Below, one piece after another: positions 22,003-30,388 of a stretch of 64,000 nucleotides of DNA. The notes under the pieces were generated by a model. That model was not told the DNA's origin and searched no databases. It worked only from the letters and a program-made list of their open reading frames with translations. Where the stretch lies: the IMG/VR virus record IMGVR_UViG_3300025112_000005, positions 16,206 through 80,205 of that record, one strand, 5' to 3'. The position numbers and the translations under genes were made by a program. Every line of letters starts with the position of its first letter. Positions within the stretch are counted from its first letter, which is position 1. The stretch is from a virus.

Positions 22003-25000
22003 ATGAGTGGTGGCCGTGTCTATCGCGAGCGGGAGGCGGAGGGGCAGCTCGGCTTGTTTGGCCAGATGGTCCAGCAGGCGAAGCAGAAGAAGCCCCCCGC
22101 GCCCCGACCCCCCTCCCCCAAGCCGTCGGCCCCCCGCCCCCCTGCGGGCTACCACCCTGCGCCCCGGAGCCGTAAGAGCGGCTGGACGGACGGGCACGGG
22201 CACTACTGGTACGCGACCGGGCAGCACAACCACGCGAGCGGCGGCGAGGAGCACCCCGAAGCCGAGGAGATGGAGAACGACCGGGCGATCGACCTGCACG
22301 ACGACCAGATCCACGAGGAGCTGAACAACGGGCGTAGCTCGCAGCTCCGGCGCCGGAAGCTGAACCGGGAGAAGCGCCTACGCGCGAGCGCCGAGGAGCG
22401 CAGGCAGGCGGCGGAGAAGCCGAAGATCGGGCGCGTCGAGCACCCGAAGCCCGAGGAGCCCAAGCGCGGACGCGACGAGCTGGTGGAGGATGTGGACGTT
22501 CAGTCCTACCCACACAAGCGCGGAGCAAAGCACTATGTGCGCGGAGCGTCGCGAGATGCGGTGCTGGTGAGGCTCCGCGAGATGGGGGCTTCGGAGGGTC
22601 AAATCGAGTGGGGGCGGGAGGGCACACGGGAAGGGGCGTACCTGGGGCGGTACGTAGGAGAGTGGAACGAGCTGACGCCGAAGCCCGAGGAGCCCAAGCG
22701 CGGACGCGACGAGCTGGTGGAGACGGCCGAGGAGCCCCAGCCCGAGCCCCCCGAGGCGCCCGGTGAGCCCCCGCCCCAGGTAGAGCCGCCCGAGCCCGAG
22801 AAGGAGGGCGAGAGCGGGTGGGAGGAGTGGCGAAAGAAGCACCCGGAGCACACCGACGCGGAGCGGTTCCACCGAGCTGAAGCACAGCGCACCGGCAGCG
22901 CCACGCACGAACAGGCGGCGCACGCTCACCAGACGGCCCGCCGAATCGGGGGCTACCACAAGGCCCGCGCGTGGGACATGTCCCGGCTGGCGTTCGACGA
23001 GAAGCCGAAGCCGCTGGTGGAGGAGCCGCCCGAGCCGGAGGCGCCCAAGGCCGAAGACGCGGACCTGACGCACGCAAAGCAGCTCATGCGAGACCACATG
23101 ACGCGTGCCGAGGAGTACCGGAAGCACGACGGCGCCGAGGAGGTTGTGCGCGCGCACAGCGCGGCGGCTGTGCTCTGGTCGCGCGTCGCCATCGGGGATG
23201 CCGACCGCGGCGATGCCATCGACGCGACCGCGGCGGCAGGCAAGGCGGAGCTGGCGTACACGGCTACCCCCCCCGCGGGGCCGGTGGAACCCCCTCGCGA
23301 GGAACCACCGGCCCCGCTCCCCCCGCCCAAAGGTATGCCCTTGCCTGATCCCTATCGTATCCGCACGGCGGGGGAGTATGCCCGGCTCCCTGTTGGGAGT
23401 GTGGTGGAGAAGAAGGGGGGCGGCGTGTATGTGAAGACGCCCCAGGGGGGATGGGTGCATCAGCACCCAGACACCGGCCTGCACGACAGCGGCGGCGGTC
23501 CGGGGGGTGAAACGAAGGTGCTCGACGAAAAAGAGGGGTTGCTCTCGCTCGTATCTCACGCCCAGGTGTTGCCCGATGTGGTTCATATCCCGGTGCCGGG
23601 GAAGACGTCTGAAGACGCCCACCGGGTGGGCGCGTTCCTGTTGAGCGAGGAGGGTCGCGAGGCGCTGGCCTCTCGCGGCGTTCGTGCCTCTGGCATGTCG
23701 CTTGGTCCCGGCAATTCAATGATCTTCGTACACCGGACCCACGAAAAGCGCCCCGCCGACCCCCCCAGCGGTGTCGACACGCACGCGGGCGCGGTCAAGG
23801 CCGCGCGCTACGCGGACGGCGCGTTGCGCATCCCGATTCCGGCGCACGAGGGGGGGGCGAAGGCGGGCGCGAAGGCGCTGGGGATGTGGCTGATGGGGGC
23901 GGAGGGGCGCGCGGCGTTGGTGGCGCAAGCCGACCAGCTCGACGTGGTGCCCAACCTGCGCAAGATCCGCATCCAGAACGGGGAGATGGCGATCCTCGCG
24001 CGCCCGCTCACGGAGGCGGAGCTGAAGCAGCGGCGCGACGCGGCCAAGAAGCGCACACGGGGGCCGACGACGGGGGGCGGCGCGGCCCGCGGCATCGACC
24101 GGACGCGCGAGGCGGCGCTGGCCGCCCGCGGGCAGGACGGCAAGACCGTGGCCGCCCAGGTCGAGAAGGATGAGCGTGATTGGGGCGAGAAGATCGGCGG
24201 TGCGGCAAAGGACCGCTGGGACGCCGTGCACAGCCGCAACCTGGGCGCGATGGAAGAGGAGGAGGGCGCGGAGTTCGCCCACAAGCACGTGACCAAGGCG
24301 CGCGTGCTGGGCTCCCATGACCCCGAGCACGACAAGGCGCTGGGGTCGACCCCGGGCGCGAGCCTCATCAAGCGCGAGCTGTTCAAGAAGGTGGCCCCGC
24401 GGCCCGAGAACAGCCCCGGGCACCGGAGCAACTACGTCGCCGGCTGCGATTGGCTGGCGAAGATGATGGACGTGCTGCACCACGAGGACGATGTGGCGTC
24501 GTTCTTGGAGGACTGGAAGACCGTCGCGGTTGAGGGGACCGAGCGGGACGTAGACGCGAAGACGTTCGCGGATCTGCGCGAGACGCTGGGCATTGTTCTT
24601 TGGAATAGGATGCACGTCATAGACCATCACGCCGCCCCCGGTCGCTGGAGGAAGTTTAGCGCGCAGGGCCAATGGTGGGCGCTGCCTGCTACGGAGGCCC
24701 CCGGGGGCAGCTTCAAAGTGCTGCACCACGAAGGCGAATTTACGCCGCGCGAACAGGCGGAGTGGTTGGTTGCCGAGCCCAAGCGCCGGGACGAGCTGCG
24801 CGCGCTGAAGAAATCGCGCGGGTCGTGGGCGCTCCATCGTCGGACGCAGGACACGGAGCGGCTACAGCGGTACGCACGGGCGTTGGGCGGGTCGTTCAAC
24901 ACCCAGCTCACCAACAGCACATCGGGAAACAAGGATTCGGCGCTGTGGGTGCGGGTGAAGCAGGCACGGGCGGGTAGCACGGCTTGGGAGGATCTGGGCG

Positions 25001-26178
25001 TCGGCGTCGACAAGGAGAAGAAGAAGCGCGACAAGAAGGGCAACGCGCCCCGCAGCTCCCACAAGTGGAAGGGCAGCGTGGAGGGCGCGGAGCGCAAGGG
25101 CGGCCCGGCTGTCCCCGCAGTGATCACCGAGGAGAAGCTGGCGGCCGACTTCGGCATCAAGCGCGGCGAGTACGGGCGCAGCATCGGGAGCACGGGGGAG
25201 CTGCACCTGCGCAAGTGCTACGAGGCGTTCACGGATCTGGCGGACCTGCTGGGGCTCGACGCGCCCCAGATGGGGAACGGCGGCGAGCTGGCGATGGCGT
25301 TCGGCGCACGCGGGCGCGGCGGAGCCCGAGCGCACTACGAGACGGTGCGGAAGGTGATCAACATCACCAAGATGGCGGCGGGGTCGTTGGCTCACGAGTG
25401 GGGGCATTACCTGGACGACCTGATGGGGGGGGCGGGGCTGACCGAGGTGAAGGGGCGGACGCAAGCGCAGTTCGCCAGCCACGGCCCCGAGCAGTACGCC
25501 GAGGCGCTGGACCCGAAGCTCAAAGAGGCGATGATGGCGGTGCGCGCGGCCATTTTGAGCAAGGACCCGGAGGCGTCGCGACTTCGTGACAAGGCGCTGG
25601 AAAAGGCCCGGGGGCTGCACAGAGAAGCGCGCGAAGCATTCGACCAGCTCCGTGCGCTGTCGTACGGGGAGAAGCAAGGGGAGAAGGGTAGGGCGTTAGG
25701 ACTGAAGCGCGAAGAGCTTCGGGTGCAGGCGGCGGCGGCGGACAGGGTGGCGGCGCAGCTCAAGGAGAAGGCGGAGAAGCCGAGCAAGTACGCGGCGGAC
25801 GCCAAGAAGCTGGGCGGCTATTGGGAGCGCCCGCACGAGATGTTCGCGCGCGCGTTCGAGTCGTTCATTGAGGATTCGCTGGTCGAGCGCGGGCGTGTGT
25901 CCGACTACCTCGTGCAAGGGACCAAGCCGCTGCGCGACCTGTGGAAGAAGACCAAGGAGAAGGAAGGCCCGTTGTGGGACCGCACCGAGGTGGAGAAGAA
26001 GCACGAGGCGCTGGAGCCGTATCCGCAAGGGGATGAGCGGACGCGGATCAACACGGCGATGCGCGAGCTGGTGGAGGCGCTGAAGGGCTCGGATCACTTG
26101 CGCAAAGGCTTGACCAGCTACGTCTATGGAAGCATCTTCGGCCAGATGGTGGCTGACCGACTGCTGGGGGTTACGTGA
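22003..26178 (+). CDS. Polyvalent protein with LPD1 and zincin domains
   Basis: 1391 residues from ATG 22003. N-terminus: YRERE, then QLGLF (15-19, clamp-binding-like), followed by QMVQQAKQKK and the cassette GYHPAPRSRKSGWTDGHGHY (~48-67). Residues ~140-330 are Pro/Glu-rich and include two copies of KPEEPKRGRDELVE flanking a ~63-residue insert. A duplicated domain follows (IPVPGKTSEDA ~528 and IPIPAHEGGAK ~610). The C-terminal third matches LPD1 (FGIKRGEYGRS, GELAMAFGARGRGGARAHYE) fused to a zincin, SLAHEWGHYLDD with His1131, Glu1132 and His1135, and ends with ERPHEMFARAFESFI. LPD1-zincin fusions are hallmark polyvalent-protein parts, expected to be packaged and injected. Confidence 0.82.
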   Translation: MSGGRVYREREAEGQLGLFGQMVQQAKQKKPPAPRPPSPKPSAPRPPAGYHPAPRSRKSGWTDGHGHYWYATGQHNHASGGEEHPEAEEMENDRAIDLHDDQIHEELNNGRSSQLRRRKLNREKRLRASAEERRQAAEKPKIGRVEHPKPEEPKRGRDELVEDVDVQSYPHKRGAKHYVRGASRDAVLVRLREMGASEGQIEWGREGTREGAYLGRYVGEWNELTPKPEEPKRGRDELVETAEEPQPEPPEAPGEPPPQVEPPEPEKEGESGWEEWRKKHPEHTDAERFHRAEAQRTGSATHEQAAHAHQTARRIGGYHKARAWDMSRLAFDEKPKPLVEEPPEPEAPKAEDADLTHAKQLMRDHMTRAEEYRKHDGAEEVVRAHSAAAVLWSRVAIGDADRGDAIDATAAAGKAELAYTATPPAGPVEPPREEPPAPLPPPKGMPLPDPYRIRTAGEYARLPVGSVVEKKGGGVYVKTPQGGWVHQHPDTGLHDSGGGPGGETKVLDEKEGLLSLVSHAQVLPDVVHIPVPGKTSEDAHRVGAFLLSEEGREALASRGVRASGMSLGPGNSMIFVHRTHEKRPADPPSGVDTHAGAVKAARYADGALRIPIPAHEGGAKAGAKALGMWLMGAEGRAALVAQADQLDVVPNLRKIRIQNGEMAILARPLTEAELKQRRDAAKKRTRGPTTGGGAARGIDRTREAALAARGQDGKTVAAQVEKDERDWGEKIGGAAKDRWDAVHSRNLGAMEEEEGAEFAHKHVTKARVLGSHDPEHDKALGSTPGASLIKRELFKKVAPRPENSPGHRSNYVAGCDWLAKMMDVLHHEDDVASFLEDWKTVAVEGTERDVDAKTFADLRETLGIVLWNRMHVIDHHAAPGRWRKFSAQGQWWALPATEAPGGSFKVLHHEGEFTPREQAEWLVAEPKRRDELRALKKSRGSWALHRRTQDTERLQRYARALGGSFNTQLTNSTSGNKDSALWVRVKQARAGSTAWEDLGVGVDKEKKKRDKKGNAPRSSHKWKGSVEGAERKGGPAVPAVITEEKLAADFGIKRGEYGRSIGSTGELHLRKCYEAFTDLADLLGLDAPQMGNGGELAMAFGARGRGGARAHYETVRKVINITKMAAGSLAHEWGHYLDDLMGGAGLTEVKGRTQAQFASHGPEQYAEALDPKLKEAMMAVRAAILSKDPEASRLRDKALEKARGLHREAREAFDQLRALSYGEKQGEKGRALGLKREELRVQAAAADRVAAQLKEKAEKPSKYAADAKKLGGYWERPHEMFARAFESFIEDSLVERGRVSDYLVQGTKPLRDLWKKTKEKEGPLWDRTEVEKKHEALEPYPQGDERTRINTAMRELVEALKGSDHLRKGLTSYVYGSIFGQMVADRLLGVT
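22444..22488 (+). repeat. 45-base direct repeat, copy 1
   Basis: Exact match to 22678-22722 (begins CCGAAGCCCGAGGAGCC). The two copies bracket a ~190-base insert with lower third-position GC. Confidence 0.9.
22678..22722 (+). repeat. 45-base direct repeat, copy 2
   Basis: Exact copy of 22444-22488, in the same reading frame; both encode PKPEEPKRGRDELVE. Confidence 0.9.
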
Positions 26179-27914
26179 GCTGGTGGGACCGCCTACGGGG
26201 GCGTGAGCCGGCGCCCTTGGTGGGCAGCGAGGCGTTCACGGACGCGATGGTGGCGATGGCGGTTGACGCGCTGGCAAAGGCGCAGTCGTTGGAGCCCAAG
26301 GGGAAGGCCCCCGAGCCCCAGGCGCACGATATCGACCCGTGGGACGTGTACGCCGCGGTGGGCGATGAGGGGATGCTGGGCCAGCAGCACCTTGGCACCG
26401 CGGGGCTGGACTACACCACGCTCATGTCGATGGCGCGGGTGCCCACGATCGCGGGCATCATCCAAACGCGGGTGAACCAGATCGGGGAATTCGCGTGGCC
26501 CGCGTACGAGGAGGGCTCGCTGGGCTTCCAGATGCGGCTCCGCGACCGGGAGAAGACCCCGACCAAGGCACAGCAGAAGCGCATCCACGAGCTGACGGAT
26601 TGGATGGTGAGCTGCGGCGACGAGCGTATCGGCTTCGAGCTGAACATGGAGAGTTTCCTACGGATGCTCATGCGCGACTCGCTGACCTACGATCAGGCGA
26701 CGTTCGAGGTGGTGCGCACGAAGGGCAAGGACGTGGCGGGGTTCGTGCTCGTGGACGCGTCCACGGTGCGCCGTGCGATCCCGACCGAGGAGGAGCGCGA
26801 CGCGGGGATCCGGCGCAAGGACGACCAGATCGCGTTTGTGCAGATCTTGGGCGACGAGGTGGTGGCCGAGTGGACGGCGCGGGACCTTGCCTTCTGCGTG
26901 CGGCGCCCGCGGTCGGCAATCGCGATCCAGGGGTACGGCTACCCCGAGCTGGAAGACCTGATCCGGGTGATCACCAGCATCCTGCACGGCGAGACCTACA
27001 ACGCGAACAACTTCACGCACGGGATGCACACGGCGGGGATTCTGGCTCTCAAGAGCAAGATGAACCCGAAGATGTTCCGAGCGTTCCGGCGCGAGTTCTA
27101 TGCGCTGATGAGCGGTGCGTACAACGCCAAGAAGACGCCAATCGTACAGCTCGACCCGGACGCGAAAGAGGAGCTGCAAGCTATCAACTTGAGCCAGTCC
27201 AACCGGGATATGGAATTCAAGGAGTGGATGGCATACCTCCAGAAAGTCGCGTGCTCGATCTACCAGATCGACCCCGCCGAGCTGGGCTTCGTCCACGGGG
27301 CGGAGAACCAGACCGGCGCGCTCTCCCAAGGCGGCCCCGAAGCGCGCATCACTGCGTCGAAAGAGAAGGGGCTGCGCCCGCTGTTGCGTGGCGCCCAGGT
27401 GTGGCTCAACCGCTGGGTCGTGTCCCAGGTAGACCCGGACTTCGAGCTGGTTTTCGTCGGGCTCGACAAGGCCCGGCAAGATGCGCAGTTCGAGGCGGAC
27501 CTGAAGCGGCTCAAGGGTTTTATGACGCCCAACGAAATTCGCGCGCGCTACGACCTGAAGCCCATTCCGCCCGAAGTCGACGGCGGCGCGGCCGACATGA
27601 TTCTGGATTCGTCGTACATGAACACGGCGATGCAGCTCCGCCAGATGGCCCAGATGGACGAGGAGGGCGGCGAGGAGCCCGGGGGCGGCGGGGGCGAGGA
27701 GCAGGGCGACGAGTCACAGGGCGAGGAGCCCGGCGAAGAGACCGATGCGTCGCAGGGCTGGGACATGGACGACGACGACGTGGACCTGGACGCGCTGTTC
27801 GGTGGACCCCAAGGCGATGAGCCCGACGACGACGACGACGACGACGAGGACGAGGACGAGGACGACGACGACGACGACGAGGACAAGGTGAAGAAGGCGC
27901 TGGTGGAGGTCTAG
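26175..27914 (+). CDS. Portal protein
   Basis: 579 residues from GTG 26175, overlapping the preceding stop. Shows portal features: VPTIAGIIQTRVNQIGEFAW near residue 87, YGYPELEDLIRVITSILHGE (~255), and YQIDPAELGFVHGAENQTGA (~361) as in HK97/SPP1-type portals. LAKA is at 33-36. The C-terminal ~80 residues are extremely acidic, with a run of GAC/GAG codons (about 27820-27885), then KVKKALVEV. Portals form the dodecameric DNA entry vertex and bind TerL. The acidic tail may be a scaffold- or DNA-mimic extension. It is flanked by polyvalent genes, supporting their virion role. Confidence 0.88.
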   Translation: MSWWDRLRGREPAPLVGSEAFTDAMVAMAVDALAKAQSLEPKGKAPEPQAHDIDPWDVYAAVGDEGMLGQQHLGTAGLDYTTLMSMARVPTIAGIIQTRVNQIGEFAWPAYEEGSLGFQMRLRDREKTPTKAQQKRIHELTDWMVSCGDERIGFELNMESFLRMLMRDSLTYDQATFEVVRTKGKDVAGFVLVDASTVRRAIPTEEERDAGIRRKDDQIAFVQILGDEVVAEWTARDLAFCVRRPRSAIAIQGYGYPELEDLIRVITSILHGETYNANNFTHGMHTAGILALKSKMNPKMFRAFRREFYALMSGAYNAKKTPIVQLDPDAKEELQAINLSQSNRDMEFKEWMAYLQKVACSIYQIDPAELGFVHGAENQTGALSQGGPEARITASKEKGLRPLLRGAQVWLNRWVVSQVDPDFELVFVGLDKARQDAQFEADLKRLKGFMTPNEIRARYDLKPIPPEVDGGAADMILDSSYMNTAMQLRQMAQMDEEGGEEPGGGGGEEQGDESQGEEPGEETDASQGWDMDDDDVDLDALFGGPQGDEPDDDDDDDEDEDEDDDDDDEDKVKKALVEV

Positions 27915-30388
27915 TGCTCGACCGCATCCTGGGAGAGCTGGAGAACCACGAGCGGTGGGCGCGGTGGCACGAGGGCACGCGCCGGGGCGACTGGCACCAG
28001 CGGCAGATCCAACGCATCACCGAGCGACTGGCCAAGTGCGAACGGCGCCCCGTAACCGGCGCCCCCTTCCACGACATGCTCGCCAAGGCGCGAGCGCACA
28101 AGTACATCCGGCGCGTGCCCAAGCCGGGCGGGGGCTACCGCTACTTCTACGACGTGGCGGGGGCTCGCGGGCTCGCGCACAATGATGAGCTGGTCGAGGG
28201 CGCGAAGTTCAAGCACGAGGGCGGGCACATCGAGGTTGTCGCCCAGCACGGTGACCGGGTGCAGATCCGGCACGACGAGTCGGGCGAGACCCTGACCGTT
28301 GACCGGGAGGAGCTGCGCCAGAAGCTCCACGAGTACCACGCGGAGAGCATCGCCGAGCACAAAGAGAAGACGCGGCGCAGCCTGGAGGAGACGGGCCGCC
28401 ACGGGAGCGAACGGCAGAAGGCCCGCGAGGAGAAGAGGGCCGCCCGGTACGCGTATTGGGATGCTCCCGCGGTGCGGGCGCTGCTGTACCCCAAGCCCGC
28501 GGGGCTGGAGCATGAGCCCGCGCGCTCCAAGCCCGTTCACGTCGTCCCGTACAGCCAGATTGACCGCACCTGGGAGCGTGATATCCCCGCGCTGGCGAAG
28601 GCGGGGCTGAAGACGTACGACGACCTGCACAAAGCCGGGCCGGACAAGATCGCCGCGGTGCTGGGGCGGGGGCGGCGAGACGCCGCGCAGCAGCTTTGGC
28701 GCACGGCGGACATGCGCAGCGGGTCGAGCAAGGCGCGCGCGAAGAAGCTGCACGAGACCGACCACCCCGATTGGGTGCCGGATCTGAGTCAGTACGACGT
28801 GATTCTGGTGAACACGTCCGGGGGCAAAGACTCCCAGGCGATGATGGACCGGACGCTGGAGCTGGTCGATTCGCAGGGCATCGACCGAGCCAAGGTGGTC
28901 GCCGTACACGCCGACCTGGGGCGCGTCGAGTGGGAGGGCACCAAAGAGCTGGCCCAGGCGCAGAGCGACCACTACGGCATTCGCATGGAAGTGGTGAAGC
29001 GCCAGAAGAACGACCTGCTTCAGCACATCGAGCAGCGGTACTACCAGCTCACGAACCGGATCGCGGACACCAAGGCGCTGGGCGGGCTGGAGACCTGGGG
29101 CGACCTGTACGACATGCTCCCCGAGCCGAAGGGGAAAGGCGCCGCGGAGGAGCGGCGTTGGAAGGCGGAGAAGGCGGCACTGGCAGAGCAGATCGCCGCG
29201 CGGCTCCCCGATGCGCACACCGATTTTTGGCCGCCCGACTTCGAGGGCAACCCGAGCCTGCACCACACCGTCGACAAGCTGATCCGTGCGAAGTACATCG
29301 TGGACAGCGCGGTGAGGAATCGGAACGCGGCTACCAAGTGGGCGGCCAAGAGCGAGAAGGCCAAGGCGAAGGACAAGCGGCCGAAGCTGGCGGGGGATTC
29401 GCTGGATTGGGGGATGCCGAACCCCTGGCCGGACAGCGGGGCGCGGTTCTGCACTAGCGAGCACAAGCGCGCCAGCATCCGAGCGCTGATCACGAATCTG
29501 GTGACGGCGCACAAGAAGGCCAACCCCGGCACGGGCAAGCCGCGCATCCTCAACACGATGGGGTTGCGTGCGCAGGAGTCGAGCGAGCGCGCAAATAAGC
29601 TGCTGTTCGAGCACGACAAGGACACCAGCTCCGGCGCGCGGTCGGTGGACACGTACTTGCCGATCAGTGGGTGGTCCGAAGAGGAGGTGTGGGACCGAAT
29701 CCGTGAATCGGGCGTTCCGCACCACGTCGCCTATGAGCTGGGGATGCGGCGGCTGTCGTGCGTGTTCTGCGTGTTCGCGGACGGGCACGACCTGCTGACC
29801 GCGGCGGCCAACAACCCCAACCTGTTCAAGCAATACGTGGAGCTGGAGAGGCGCTCCGGGTTCACGTACCAGCAAGGCAAGTTCGCCAAGGAAGACGCGG
29901 CGAAGATGGCGGAGTCACACCCCGCGTACGCGTCGTTGGCGGGGAAGCCCAAGAGCTTCGCGGCGGTCGACGAGGCGCTGAAGACGTTCGCGGCGGAGAA
30001 CCCCGAGGGGTTCCGCGTGATGCAGCAGATCGCCGAAAAGAAGAAGGAACAGCACGCGGTGCTGGGGCTGGTCGCCAGCGACGACCTACGGGCGCTTCTG
30101 AAGGCGCTGGGCGTCGATGACGACGACGGTACGCACACCCTGCTGTCGGCGCTGCACCACAACCTCGCGCAGCTCCGCAAGGCGGGGATGAAGGTGCACG
30201 CGGTGCAGTACGATTACCGCCCCAGCGGCGCGGTGGTGCAGCTCGACACGGAGCACGACTCGTTCTTCTGCGGCTCGCTCCCCTACCCAGAAGCCTACGC
30301 AGGAAGCACCGCAGCGGCTATCATGGCGCGGGCCGCGGGACTCGACTACGAGGAGCACGGTAGCCCCGATCAGCAGGAGGCGGTGTGA
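27914..30388 (+). CDS. Polyvalent PAPS-reductase-like (PP-loop) protein
   Basis: 824 residues from GTG 27914, sharing one base with the portal stop. LAKA (56-59) immediately precedes the cassette KYIRRVPKPGGGYRYFY (from Lys63), almost identical to one in the protein at 34552. The core is a PP-loop ATPase: VNTSGGKDSQ with SGGKDS at 302-307, then VVAVHADLGRVEWEG, GARFCTSEHKR (~513), SGWSEEEVWDRI and RRLSCVFCVF (Cys616, Cys619). This matches PAPS-reductase-superfamily proteins related to DndC and phage homologues; DndC-like proteins act in DNA phosphorothioation. Domains before the PP-loop (LPALAKAGLKTYDD-like helix) are unrecognised. It may activate or transfer sulfur, or counter host DNA modification. 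Confidence 0.8.
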   Translation: MLDRILGELENHERWARWHEGTRRGDWHQRQIQRITERLAKCERRPVTGAPFHDMLAKARAHKYIRRVPKPGGGYRYFYDVAGARGLAHNDELVEGAKFKHEGGHIEVVAQHGDRVQIRHDESGETLTVDREELRQKLHEYHAESIAEHKEKTRRSLEETGRHGSERQKAREEKRAARYAYWDAPAVRALLYPKPAGLEHEPARSKPVHVVPYSQIDRTWERDIPALAKAGLKTYDDLHKAGPDKIAAVLGRGRRDAAQQLWRTADMRSGSSKARAKKLHETDHPDWVPDLSQYDVILVNTSGGKDSQAMMDRTLELVDSQGIDRAKVVAVHADLGRVEWEGTKELAQAQSDHYGIRMEVVKRQKNDLLQHIEQRYYQLTNRIADTKALGGLETWGDLYDMLPEPKGKGAAEERRWKAEKAALAEQIAARLPDAHTDFWPPDFEGNPSLHHTVDKLIRAKYIVDSAVRNRNAATKWAAKSEKAKAKDKRPKLAGDSLDWGMPNPWPDSGARFCTSEHKRASIRALITNLVTAHKKANPGTGKPRILNTMGLRAQESSERANKLLFEHDKDTSSGARSVDTYLPISGWSEEEVWDRIRESGVPHHVAYELGMRRLSCVFCVFADGHDLLTAAANNPNLFKQYVELERRSGFTYQQGKFAKEDAAKMAESHPAYASLAGKPKSFAAVDEALKTFAAENPEGFRVMQQIAEKKKEQHAVLGLVASDDLRALLKALGVDDDDGTHTLLSALHHNLAQLRKAGMKVHAVQYDYRPSGAVVQLDTEHDSFFCGSLPYPEAYAGSTAAAIMARAAGLDYEEHGSPDQQEAV

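Noticed and set aside
27820-27885. GAC/GAG run in the portal gene as an assembly error
   Set aside because: The frame is kept through the run and ends in a sensible C-terminus coupled to the next gene; acidic tails occur in head proteins.
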